NCBI GenBank assembly: GCA_018857735.1
Contig: JABMCL010000737.1
Span: 1,300,001-1,364,000, forward strand
Direction: 5' to 3'
Origin: Alviniconcha marisindica
Taxonomy: Eukaryota > Mollusca > Gastropoda > Provannidae
DNA: 64,000 nucleotides
Shown in pieces: positions 13,868-25,290 of the stretch; position 1 is the first letter of the stretch; every line of letters begins with the position of its first letter. The position numbers and the translations under genes are program-made. The notes beneath the pieces are model-generated. The model was not told where the DNA came from, searched no databases, and worked only from the letters and a program-made list of their open reading frames with translations.

Positions 13868-14046
13868 CGGTGATGATGATGAAGTGATGCTTAATGTCCT
13901 CAGATGTCGGCTGACATATTAGGGACAAGCTGTGACCGATGCCGAAGCATGGTTCAATATAGCTTTACGTCCATGGAAGCCAGAAGGCTCGTTAGGACGG
14001 ACAGCCCAGGACGGCCACCTCGACTCTCACACAGCTCCTGAACTAT
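13868..14046 (-). mobile_element. Interspersed repeat E, copy 2
   Basis: It matches copies at 4474-4650 (opposite orientation) and 29602-29778 (same orientation): GATGATGAAGTGATGCTTAA, CCTCAGATGTCGGCTGACAT, TTTACGTCCATGG and CTCACACAGCTCCTGAACT. Confidence 0.8.
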
Positions 14047-14219
14047 GTCCCTTCGGCACGTGTAATGTTTTCATCAAGCTACACCTGGATGAGGCACAAA
14101 GCCCTTCGCCTATCCATCAGATCTTCCCACTACATGCTGCCGAGCTTGCAAGACACAAAGGAGAGAGAATAGCTATCAAATGTTGAAGGGGCCCGTTTAA
14201 GATGAAAATCTACCACCCC

Positions 14220-14591
<372 letters not shown>

Positions 14592-14599
14592 TTCGACTC

Positions 14600-15255
14600 G
14601 ATACCCGACTTGTCTCCAACACACCATTCAGTGTCGGTGGAGTTATTCGAGGCATGCGTGCCTTGCGCCCAGACTGCGACATTGGCACTCAGTCTTACGG
14701 GTACATGCGGGTATCACCTTTCAGGAGTCTCAGTCGGCACGCCCTTGGCACAGACACCGAAGGGGTGGCGGAGCGTGTCCGCACACCTGTAGCGCCTTCT
14801 GGCCACAGCCGGCTGAATCAAGTCGGTGTGACTGAAAATCCACTCTGGGGTTGCACTGCATCCACCATAGCAACCATGCCTTGGGCCATGGAGACAGTCA
14901 TACAAGGTCAACGACGAAAGCAACGTCTGCTTTCATTGTGGGAAGTCTTTTTAAAAACCGAGCTGAATGTGGATTTTGTTGTTGTTGTTTTTTTGTTTTT
15001 TTTGCGAACACCCCCTAGAGTGCCGGAATAATCATCAACATGATTGTGGGCATCTAAGTAAAGAAGAAGACAAAGAAGGGCTTCAAGACCATGTACACTT
15101 ACACGATGGCAGTCGTCCTTACCTCTTCAACAAGCGATTCGCATTTTCCGGATACGGGAACCAAAAGAGGCGTCATCGCAAGAAATCCCTTATGCCATTC
15201 GCTGGCACAGATTGTTCGCTTCGATATTAAACTTACATTGTGTACAAGTGTGAAC
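14600..15255. other. No gene seen
   Basis: Unique-looking DNA with a short T-rich stretch near 14,990. No splice-bounded exon is recognised. Confidence 0.5.
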
Positions 15256-15258
15256 TTG

Positions 15259-15705
15259 GGGAGCGGGGATAGCTCAGTGGTTAGAGCGCCGGACTCGTCA
15301 TCAAAAGGTCGCGGGTTCGAATCCAGGCAGGAGCGGCGGGAGAATTTTCTTCTCCAGAGTCAACTTTCTGTACTGACTCTTAGTTCGGTATCCGTTCCAC
15401 CCCGTGTTACCGCAGTAGCACGTAAAAGACCCCGGTCATTCTTCAGCGCAGGTGGCAGGTTACTGCTAAACACGCATGCACCTTACGTATGTGGCTTTGC
15501 ATGAAGTGACATGGTGCATGGTTGTATGGTGTACACAGAACGCGCTGAGATGGCAGCAGTTTCATGTGGCACCAGTCACGCCAGCGTTGTAAGTACACCA
15601 CTTCGGTGGATATTCAAAAAACGCGCTATAAAAAGCTAGTCACTCATGTAGAATCACATGCGAGCGCAGTGAGTCTGCTCGAGAGCGGAGAATAGCACTA
15701 TATAA
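15259..15705 (+). mobile_element. SINE-C, tRNA-derived (GGGGATAGCTCAGTGG head)
   Basis: The head has a canonical A box (TAGCTCAGTGGTTAGAGCGC) and B box (GGGTTCGAATCC). The sequence after the B box does not pair with the 5' acceptor strand, so this is a SINE head rather than a tRNA gene. The body includes CCCCGTGTTACCGCAGTAGC and ACGTAAAAGACCCCGGTCAT. Two related ends, CGCGCTATAAAAAGC and GCACTATATAAAAGCGATCA, close the element. Confidence 0.75.
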
Positions 15706-15732
15706 AAGCGATCACCAACAAATATTTCAAAA

Positions 15733-15840
15733 TGTCATCTGACATCCGAGGACATTAAGAACCAAGTAGTAAAAAAATATTTCAAGCCCGTCCCTAATAA
15801 GCCTTATGGTTTCTGTGGACGTTAAGCAACATGTTTACTT
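15733..15840 (+). repeat. Isolated shared modules from the SINE families
   Basis: GACATCCGAGGACATTAAGA is the module seen in repeat E. CCCTAATAAGCCTTATGGTT and GTGGACGTTAAGCA form the common tail. Neither has a body attached. Confidence 0.7.
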
Positions 15841-16040
15841 AAATATTTCAAACTTCAGTGTGTCAACCGCAACAGACGCTTACGGCAGTTGTAACTTCAG
15901 TTCAAAGCATCTGCAGGACATTAAAATCCAATTACAAACTAACACGGAATCTTCAGACATGGTTAGTTACCTGTCTGCCTTTTGACAGGCAGTTGTTTTT
16001 GCAGAGTATAAGTCATCAATGGATGGATGGTTATTTTCAT

Positions 16041-16324
16041 GAGCCGGTTTGGCCTAGCGGTGAGGCTGGTAAGCAGAGGGACCTCGGTTCGAATCTGCTT
16101 CGGCTCTCCTTTCTCTTCAAAGGTTGTGGTCTGTGGGCACCGTCTTGTGACTTTGTCCCTCACAATTAATTAATGAAACTTTAAAATGGCTCTCATCGCT
16201 GCATTAATGCCGAAGTCATTCTGGTTGGTGACAGTGTAGAAGAAGTCTATAAATCTCCCTCTTCCCCCCTCTCCCCGTCCCTAATAAGCCATGCGGTTTT
16301 TGTGGACGTTAAGCACCATGTTTA
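16041..16324 (+). mobile_element. SINE-A, third copy
   Basis: Head GAGCCGGTTTGGCCTAGCGG, B-box-like GGTTCGAATCTGCTTCGGCT, the body, and tail CCCTAATAAGCC..GTGGACGTTAAGCACCATG are in the standard order. Confidence 0.85.
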
Positions 16325-16440
16325 GTTTGGTTATTTTCACTTCGACCTAAAAGCCATAAAACCTCCCTAAGTGACAGCTGACAACTTTACCGGGATGTAA
16401 AACGAAATCTTCAAATAAACCTCAAATATCAGTCTTCAGA

Positions 16441-16575
16441 GTGTTGCTTCGGTTCTCCTTTCTATTCAAAAGCTGTGGTCTGTGGACACCACATACCCCA
16501 CCTCCATACCCCCTTCTCCCCGTTCCTAATAAACCTCAGTTAAGGTTTCTGTGGACGTTAAGCACCACGTTTACT
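16441..16575 (+). mobile_element. SINE-A fragment with internal deletion
   Basis: It starts at the GCTTCGGTTCTCCTTTC part of the head, loses the central body after GTGGTCTGTGGACACC, and resumes at the C-rich stretch and common tail. Confidence 0.75.
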
Positions 16576-16625
16576 GACGTCCAGGGGTCTGGTTCGCGTG
16601 ATAAGACCTGTAAGGTTGACTGGGC

Positions 16626-16629
<4 letters not shown>

Positions 16630-16688
<59 letters not shown>

Positions 16689-16765
16689 ACGCACGCACGC
16701 ACGGCACGCACGCACGCACGCACGCAGGCACGCACGCACTGACACACACACACACACACACACAA
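16630..16765. repeat. CA / ACGC microsatellite
   Basis: Pure CA, then ACGC units, then CA again. Confidence 0.97.
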
Positions 16766-16877
16766 AAGTAACTGACCAGGGGGTCTGGGGGTATCAGGCA
16801 AGTGACGTTACCGTCAAGCTGCACTAGGTCCACTTTTGTTTCTTCCAAGCACTGAACAACAACTCAACCAAACAGAA

Positions 16878-17040
16878 GTCATCTCATTTTTCATCGTCTT
16901 TAACCGTTTAACTGTTGTTTAAGTGTCGTTTTGTCGCTTGACGAAGGGGACTACTCCGAAAATTTGCATTTTATTGTGTGTCTATGTCATAGTAAATAAG
17001 CGTTCTTTTGAATCTGTTACTTTGTGTTTGGATCCACTCC
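16878..17040. mobile_element. Diverged single arm of the foldback MITE family
   Basis: TCTCATTTTTCATCGTCTTT, ACCGTTTAACTGTTGTTTAA, GAAAATTTGCAT and GTGTTTGGATCC occur in the same order as in the right arm of the element at 62122-62277. No opposing arm is seen. Confidence 0.65.
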
Positions 17041-17202
17041 TGTAGTGTCAACAGAGGTGGGGATACTACTGGTGCGTAGGATCACTGGAGGTGTTACGGT
17101 CATGATGTGATTGTGGGCCGCGGGAGTAAGGCGGTCGGGTTAATTGTTTAACTTGTATTTGTTAATTAATTAATTGTATGTTTGTTTCTGCGGCTGTTAA
17201 TA

Positions 17203-17235
<33 letters not shown>

Positions 17236-17393
17236 CGCGCGCGCGAGTGTGTGTGTGTGTTGTGTGTGTGTGTGTGTGTGTGTGTGTGGTGGTGGTATAG
17301 CTTGTTAACATATTTTGATAAGTGTGTGTGTGTGCCTTCAATTTCATTCTCTCTCCTTCTCTCTCCTTCCGCGCGCGCGTGTATTGTGTTGTT

Positions 17394-17479
<86 letters not shown>

Positions 17480-17515
17480 TTGTTGTTGTTGTTGTTGTTG
17501 TTGGTGGTGGTGGTG
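17203..17515. repeat. TG / TTG microsatellite cluster
   Basis: TG runs at 17203-17287, then TG at 17398-17480 followed by (TTG)n and (GTG)n. Confidence 0.97.
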
Positions 17516-17769
17516 TAACCTGTTGACACATTTTTCTATCTTGATAATTGTAAGATCAGTCTAATATCACTCAAGCGAAAAGACTTCAAATAAACAGGAA
17601 AAAGGAAGAAAAGAATTATTTGTTATAGACAATTTTTATAACTGCTTTTATTAGGACACTAATTTGTATGAGGCAGACCTCGTAAAGAGGTTAATTTTGA
17701 CGTGATATGCGCAACTTCATGTTAGTTGGATATCTCATGTGTTTATTTATCCATGATTTTTTACTCCGA

Positions 17770-17900
17770 TGTTTGCGTAAGGTTGTAACTATGATTTAAT
17801 GATGTTATGATCGGCGTGAATGTATGATGAGTTTTCCTGGCACCACAAAACATTCCTTCTGCAATTGTACTGACACTTGGCACTAAAGCTGTCTCGGATT
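17770..17900 (+). repeat. Interspersed repeat F, copy 1
   Basis: ACAAAACATTCCTTCTGCAA and TGACACTTGGCACTAAAG align with CAAACATTCCTTGTGCAA and TGACACTTGGCAATAAAG at 61535-61650. The ending resembles the 3' end of a retroelement, which is inference. Confidence 0.7.
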
Positions 17901-17904
17901 GCAT

Positions 17905-18560
17905 TATATTTGTGTCCTGATGTGACCCTGTGCGGCTGACAACGTTAAAATTCAATTACTATTATATTAATTTTCATGACGTTCGGGATTGGAACACAGC
18001 ACAGTTCGGCATCGGAAAAGCCATGCGGCATTCCGGATGGGAACACAGGAAAACTGGGAGAGTGTTTTAATTCCCATTCTTCTGACGCCCCTTCTAGACA
18101 CACTTAAATAGTAATATTTCATCATATGACTAAGGAGATATTCAGTAATCAACTGACGATAACCATAATGCACCAGGAGGTTGCATTTTCCTTCTTCTTC
18201 TTTTTTTTTTTTTTAAAGAAAGTGAAACTAGTTTTGCCCGCTCAAGTACGAAATCAAGAATGACAGTTTTCCGGCGGTAACTGTGATGCTGCGTACACGA
18301 TGAAACCTTGTGCCGAGAACTTTACACCACAGTGCACGGGAGAGCATCCTTGTTGCACTGATGACGATCAGTTAGTGGTGTTACCTACCATTGGACAGAA
18401 ATCGGCGTAGCCTCTTCACCTCGACTGACGTTTCGGTCCTACCTGCTCTAGATGGGCCTCGCTGGAACAGGAGGCTCAGGATGGAAACCTCGGAACGTAG
18501 ATATACGGTGTGCAAGTTGTCTACAAGGACTTACACACACAGTGACACACAGTGACACAC
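17905..18560. other. No gene seen
   Basis: Contains a short local repeat (GACGTTCGGGATTGGAACAC and GGCATTCCGGATGGGAACAC at 17979-18048). Nothing else is recognised. Confidence 0.5.
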
Positions 18561-18566
18561 ACAGTG

Positions 18567-18630
<64 letters not shown>

Positions 18631-18664
18631 ATATATATATGTGTATATATATATATATATATTA

Positions 18665-18703
<39 letters not shown>

Positions 18704-18722
18704 AGTGTGTAGTGTGTGTGTA
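18540..18722. repeat. CA / AT / TG compound microsatellite
   Basis: GTGACACACA units, then a long (AT)n, then (TG)n. The CA and TG flanks are complementary, so the tract can fold as a hairpin. Confidence 0.95.
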
Positions 18723-18824
18723 AGTCCATGTTTGCGTTAGGTGTGGGCCGAACTACCAGCAAGGCTGGCGAGCGTACCGAACTGCACGCGTCCGGCGAGA
18801 CTGAACGGCGATACGTATTCGAGT

Positions 18825-19035
18825 TCAATGTAGCTTTACGGCGTCCACAGAAACCGCCATAAGGCTTATTAGGGATGTAGAGCCTAGCACGGCCACCGGC
18901 ACTCCTGAGCTCAGTCTAAGCTTTTGCGTTCGAGTTCAATGTTGCCGCTTTACGTCCACAGAAACCATGATAAGTCTTATTAGGGACAGGACGGCCACCT
19001 CAACTTCCACACAGCTCCTGAGCTCTCACTGAGAG
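18825..19035 (-). repeat. Two direct copies of a repeat-E/SINE tail segment
   Basis: GAGTTCAATGTAGCTTTACG..CCACAGAAACCGCCATAAGG and GAGTTCAATGTTGCCGCTTT..CCACAGAAACCATGATAAG are diverged direct copies in reverse orientation of the shared tail. Confidence 0.7.
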
Positions 19036-19039
19036 AATA

Positions 19040-19822
19040 TATATAGTAACAATAATAACAGTAAAACAATCTTATAAAGCACTGTTCTCTAACCAGAGTT
19101 TGACTGACAGTCACTGCACTGTAGAGATAGCCGAGTCATGACAAACCCACAGCTGCATATATTTCAAATAACACTGAGAACCTTAGGTATTGTAGTCTAC
19201 CATTACTACCTAGCAAATAATAACCGTACACAACACACACTGACACACACGCGCGCGCACGCACACACACACGCATCAGCCAGTCTCCGCGGCGGCTAGC
19301 CCACTCAGTTACAATTAGTAAATGAGTAGTCGATACTCTCAACAACTCCTCCCCACGTTCCAGTCTCTCTGTCCTTGGGGCCGGATAATTGTCTTTCCTT
19401 CTTCTTGCCTTCGTGCGTCCGCAGAGAGTAGGCCTATGGACTACAAGGGACGCGTTCACCTCGACTTTCACAGCTCATGAGCTCCGATTGTCCTTCAGTT
19501 TCTGCCCTGCTTGCCTACTGCCTCAGCAGAACCCGTATCCATGGCCACGTCTCGCTCTGGACTTTGCCGGTTGGATCAGAGTTGAAGCGGCTGTGCCGCG
19601 TGACTTTGTTAGTGTTGGCGACTGCACATCATCGCGGTGAGCCGGCTATGTCAGCATTAGCCTACGATTTTGGATATGTGCGCTTTAGAAATAGGCTATG
19701 CACCGTTGTGTGCGCCATGTTTTTTACCGCAGGAGTTGCTGGTTACGCTACTGTGGCTAGATGTCACTGACTGCCAAATCAGCTTTTACAGACCTGTTGG
19801 GGTCCATATAATGTTTGCGTTC

Positions 19823-19865
<43 letters not shown>

Positions 19866-20225
19866 TGTGTGTGTCCGAGTCAGTGTCAGTGTGTCCCGCA
19901 TCTCAGTTTACTGCCAGGAATAAGTTCTTGATGACCATTTCACTTTATTTCATTTACTTATTTACTTTAAACTTACTTCATCTCATTGATTCTCCCTTTA
20001 CATCCTTAGTGTGAATTTATGCTAAAAAAAAAAAACAAAAAAAAAACTGGTCGTCGACAGAGAAGTCGACGCGAAATCTGGTCCAAGGGAAACAAGTCAT
20101 TCACTCGATGAAATAAACATACTGAATTATCTCCCTTGGCACAGCCCCTCGCTTCTCGACCATAAACTTTAAACGGGTGTTTTTTACACACACGTGTCGC
20201 TAATGTCAGCCTGACATTTGAGAGC
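19040..20225. other. No gene seen
   Basis: Contains a CA/CG-rich stretch at 19220-19275, a (TG)n at 19827-19872 and an A-rich stretch at 20025-20046. No exon is recognised. Confidence 0.5.
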
Positions 20226-20229
20226 ATTA

Positions 20230-20540
20230 AGTCCCATTCGCACTGTTTTTACACAGCCCAAGTCTTTCTCAAGAAAAAAAAGAGAAAAAAAATGCACCGT
20301 AACACCAGTTACGCACATACTATATACAATTACAAATGAGTGGTTATTTGCAACAACACACCAAGTCTTTCTCAAGAAAAATAAAATAAAATAAATGCAC
20401 CGTAACACCAGTTACGCACATACTATATACAATTACAAATGAGTGGTTATTTGCAACAACACACCAAGTCTTTCTCAAGAAAAATAAAATTAAAAAATGC
20501 ACCGTAACACCAGTTACGCACATACTATATACAATTACAT
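20230..20540. repeat. Tandem repeat, ~110-117 bp, about 2.7 units
   Basis: ACCAAGTCTTTCTCAAGAAA..TGCACCGTAACACCAGTTAC..GAGTGGTTATTTGCAACAAC occurs almost identically in consecutive units. The last segment appears again at 21735-21760. Confidence 0.9.
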
Positions 20541-20769
20541 AAAATCTATGCTTGCCAAAAATAACGGTCTACCTAGGTTTGTGGACAGGCCTATCTAAAA
20601 AGGAAAGTCCCAATGTCGGCCTTGAACTGAGAGAGGTGATATACCACAATGGGGTCAGGCTGTGAATTCCAGTCAAAAGGAACAATGAAACTGAAAAAAG
20701 ACTAACCAAAAGATCTTAAACTATGCTTTGGGAATTTTGAAAGCGGCCTCTTGCTCAAGTTGAGGATCT

Positions 20770-21345
20770 GAGGGTGAGTGACTGATTTATACAGAAAAGC
20801 CACAAGGTAAGAGAGAGAGTACAGTCAGATTTATACAGAGAAGCCAAATGGTAAGATAAAGAGTACAGATTTATACAGAAAAGCCACAAGGTTCCAGGCG
20901 AGATCAAAAGATCAAGAGGAGAGAGGTGGAGCTGGACCTTCAAGTTAGCCCAGAAAATATCATGAGTAGGGAGGTGGAGCTAGGCTGCGAAGTTGGACTT
21001 CTTTCGCTTTGAGTTGTTCCTCAACAGCAATGCAATGGACATTGTCCTTGTGACTCTGCCCAAACACGGCAGTTGAAACAGTAATTGCGCAGTGCACTAG
21101 TCGCTGGGCAATGGCGAGGGGACACCACTGTTCTGGCGGTGGTCCACGGTCTCCCTGGTCTTTTTCGGGCAGTATCTGCGGTCGAGCCTTCACTCTTTCG
21201 TCCCCTTCCCCCCCTGTCCCCGTCCCTAATAAGCCACCTCGCTTCTGTGGACGTAAAGTAAAAAGGTCCACAGAAAAGCCACGCAATAAAATAAAGAGTA
21301 CAGATTTATACAGAGAAGCCACATGGTAAGATAAAGAGTACAGTC
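20770..21345. repeat. Minisatellite (TTTATACAGAGAAGCCACA units) split by a SINE-B
   Basis: Three units of roughly 50 bases lie at 20785-20892 and two more at 21268-21345. They share TTTATACAGAGAAGCCA and GGTAAGATAAAGAGTACAG. The two parts are separated exactly by the SINE-B-like element. Confidence 0.85.
20893..21262 (+). mobile_element. SINE-B-like repeat, copy inside a minisatellite
   Basis: CCAGGCGAGATCAAAAGATC, AAGTTAGCCCAGAAAATATC, CAATGGACATTGTCCTTGTG, GGCGGTGGTCCACGG and the common tail are in the same order as at 7680-8092. Confidence 0.82.
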
Positions 21346-21349
21346 AAGC

Positions 21350-22556
21350 GATTGTATGCACAAGCTGCCATCTTTCAAACTCAAACTCGAAAACTTTAAT
21401 ACTCAAGGATAGCAGCGTTAGGTCCATTTTTGGACCTATCTAACACCAGTCTCCTCATAGAAAGGACAGGTCAGCACCCAAGCAGTCTGTGGCTGTGATT
21501 GGTTGAATGTTGGCTGTGTTCCCATCAATAACTTTGGCTGACCCATTTCTTCCACGTCTTGCTTGTTTATTGGTAAAAATGACTGGATAAAGAAAGATTT
21601 GCTCTCCTGGCAGTTCTCACAAAAACAGGGCAACTAATGACTTAGCCACCAACCATGTTATCATTCAAAGCCAAAGCAGGTAGACCGGGACTTGCCAGGG
21701 ACTTCATGTCAAAACAAGTCAACCGTATTAGCAAATGAGTGGTTATTTGCAACAACACACCCAGTCTGCATGAAATATTCTCAGTGTTCACAAAAGGTTC
21801 AACACAAGTGTTTGTGAATTTCTAGTTACTAGTAACTACAGTTCTTTGTTTGTGTGAATTAAACTACAATGCACTAATCAAATCATTACATGCTTGTGTG
21901 AATTAAACTACAATGCACTAATCAAATCATTACATGCTGTACATTCCTGTATTTCCACTCTAATTTCAGCCCCCTCACCAGAAAAAATAATATATAAAAA
22001 ATCTCATACTTAAAAACAAATAAAAACAAACTGAACTTCAAAATCTATTAAAATGAAAAACAATAATAAACCACAAACTCTCCCATCCACCAAACTAAGG
22101 ACAAGAAACGCCACACTCAGTGGTCTAAATCAGCATGTACCCTACAACATTCCCATTGCATGCTTCGCTGTAACAGTCCAAAAGTCAGGCACACGAGTGT
22201 AAGTATTGCCTCTTAAAGAGTCATCACATTTTGTGCTTAACTGCTTCTAGTTGTAGTAATTGTTAGTCATTTTCTGTGCGTAGTGATCAAGAAGTCATTT
22301 TCTGCTCGAGGTGTCTCAACTTGGATGTTATATTTGAATTTTGCACTTAGATCTGTTTTAATGTTAGAGGTTCACACCTTATTAGTAGTTCACTATCAAT
22401 TCATTCTGAATACATGGTTGCTTTGGGCTGACATTCAATGACACACACATACATATATATATATATAGATGCCATCTTGTTCAACTTGATGATGGTGGTG
22501 ACAGGAATAATGTGGAAGTCATCAATCCAGCTTTGCCACTTATTTCATGATCCAGT

Positions 22557-22593
<37 letters not shown>

Positions 22594-24324
22594 CATATGG
22601 GCCTGTGCATGCAAGCAGACATCCACGTTTATGTATAGGCATGCATTCATGTGTATTGTCTAGCATTATTTCAGTTTTGACCGTCTCTCTCTCTCAAAGA
22701 TCATGTATGTCACACTACTAGAGGAAGTCCCCCCTCCCCCTTTCCACAGTCCCAAGCTGTTGTATAGAAACAACCCAGATTGTGCTCAGGAGTGCGGGAA
22801 TCTATAAATTCAACCAGCAAAAATGAGTGTAAGAGGCTAAGATTGAGACCTACTGTTGCTCTTTTGAAATCAGCACTCATTCTTCTTATTTTTTCTCTTT
22901 TTGAACTCCTTTTTTTTTTCTCCCCTCTTTTTCTCTTTTTTAACAAACAACTCTGGAGAAGGTGCTTTCAGTGCAGACGTGAAAGGCAACATATTTATAA
23001 CAGTTACGCAGGATTTATTTTGGAAACGACAAAGACAACAGAAAATAAACGTAAGAGACAGTATACTTAATAACCCTTTTACTACCAGTACCAGCTGAGG
23101 CCAACAGCACACTCCAAGCCTCATTTTCCCGCACCCTTCCTCAAAATTCTTCCATGACTGGTTATGCCACTGAAGGGCATTCCTTACCTGCTCATCTGTC
23201 CACCAACGTTGTCAGAGCCCTCCAAAAGGTTTGGGTACAAGTAAGACTGTGAAAGCAACATAGCACTGAAGCATGCACATAAACATGAGGCACATCTGTG
23301 CTGGGTAAGAATTACTTCTGTCTCAACTTAAACGGTTTTCGTTTTATTTGTGCTGGAGTAATCAATGTAGGAAGTTATAAAAGAAATGCCTGATATAACT
23401 GGAGTTTTCAGTTACAAATTTACTGCCAGCTGTCTGCTGAGCACCAACAAAAAACTGTCAATTGATTGTTTTACTTCAACTCATTGTCTATCTTCTTCTT
23501 TACTTCCTTCTTCTTTTATTATTTTCTATCTCTCTTCCGACACCAGATGAAGACTATATGTCAAAAGCGCTTGTGTTTTTAATCGTTCCTTGTGTGTCAT
23601 CGTATAGGTCGGTAGAGCTGTGCTAAACAATTGTCAGTTAGCTGACAGAATTGGGAGACCTATGGCGCCAACAGTTATGGCAGTAACAGGAGGAAGGATG
23701 TCGTAAACAAGTGCTTGGAGTATGGGCCGACTACTGTCAAAGACTCAAACTTGATGATTAGCATTAAAGATATCTATTAAAGAAACAACCCCAACTGTGA
23801 TTCAAGATAAGCAATAATAAAACTACAGAGGAAAAGCACTGGCCACTGAAATATTTACAATACTGCCACAGTGTTGCTATTTAATGGTCTAAATTTGAAA
23901 GGGTGGAGAAGTTTCTTGTTTAAAAACTTTGATGAAAATGTATGGGGTTGGCATATAGAACGAAAAGCAACAATAAAACAAAAACAACAAAACTGGCCTG
24001 TGAGCAAGGTCAAAGCCAATGACAGCAAGAACAGGAAAAGCTGAATAATTACTACCACCAAGCAATGTTTGACATTGATCACATTCATAATGTCTATGAA
24101 AAATGGCAATGATAAAGTTCTTGTGATCACACACTCAGAATTTCCCCCCCATGTGATTGTGAATCAAAACCCAAATGCACTGTTATCTAAATGTCCGCAA
24201 GTGATTGTGGCTGTGAAAGGGTTATAAATACACTTCAATAACAAGCACAACTGTTTACATAAAGAAATATGTTTAGACAATCTAAAAAGGCTTTGAGTAA
24301 AGTTTCAACATAACAAATAGTTTG

Positions 24325-24386
<62 letters not shown>

Positions 24387-24440
24387 ATGTGTGAGTGTGT
24401 GTGAATGCATGTGTGTGTGAGTGCATGCCTGAGTATATGC

Positions 24441-24480
<40 letters not shown>

Positions 24481-24521
24481 TAAGTGTGTATGCATGTGTT
24501 CACACATGCATGCATGCTTCT

Positions 24522-24585
<64 letters not shown>

Positions 24586-24590
24586 ATGAT

Positions 24591-24644
<54 letters not shown>

Positions 24645-25290
24645 CCTCAGAGAGCAGTTGTTGCCTTGGCAAAAGTATGCATGTGTGCATACACATAAGC
24701 TATGTGTTCCATGCACAAACAATTGTGTCATATGTGTACTGTATGACAACACAGATACCACAAGTAGAAACAAATCTTACAAGAGATGAAATATAGTAGC
24801 TGTTAAAAGTGTCAGCGAACTTTGCTATTTAAGCATTCCAGCCTTGATGCTGACACAGCTGTATGTCTTGCATATCCACATGGCACACCTTTCAGACAAA
24901 GAAATCTTCATAAGCTTGCAGAGCTTTGCTGTTTCAACTGCGAATTAGCTGAGGACTTTGCAAACATCTGAACTAACCTACATAGTTTATCAACATGTGG
25001 TAGCTTTGAAAAACTTTTTTCTGGAGACACTGTTCGGATGCTCAATACAGCAATCATTTTGAGGGGCACACCTTTTGGCCATGTGCTTTTTACAACATCA
25101 TGATCATACAAAGATCTGCACAAATGAGGGGTGGCCCTTACCAACAGCTCTGGGAGTTACCTCACTCAACTCACTCAACCTAGCCAAGCCCGTCGCAGCG
25201 AGGAAGAAAGTCTGCTGAAGATGTCAGGCAAAGTGAACTTTGGGTAGGTCGGTTTCCCACCCTGACAGCCCGAAACACAGACCGCACCCT
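21350..25290. other. Region downstream of TRIR; no gene seen
   Basis: Probably includes the TRIR 3' UTR on the minus strand near its right end. It holds a 46-bp direct duplication at 21840-21940 (GTGTGAATTAAACTACAATG), an AT run at 22448, a TG/GA tract at 22555-22592 and large TG tracts at 24328-24640. No coding exon is recognised. Confidence 0.5.
24328..24640. repeat. TG microsatellite cluster with GAATGCATGTGTG spacers
   Basis: Four TG runs are separated by short ATGCATG-containing spacers that repeat. Confidence 0.97.

Noticed and set aside
13932..14186. Plus-strand frame of 84 codons
   Set aside because: It lies largely within interspersed repeat E, which recurs elsewhere with broken frames.
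15262..15330. tRNA gene
   Set aside because: Good A and B boxes, but no acceptor stem forms; followed by a SINE body.
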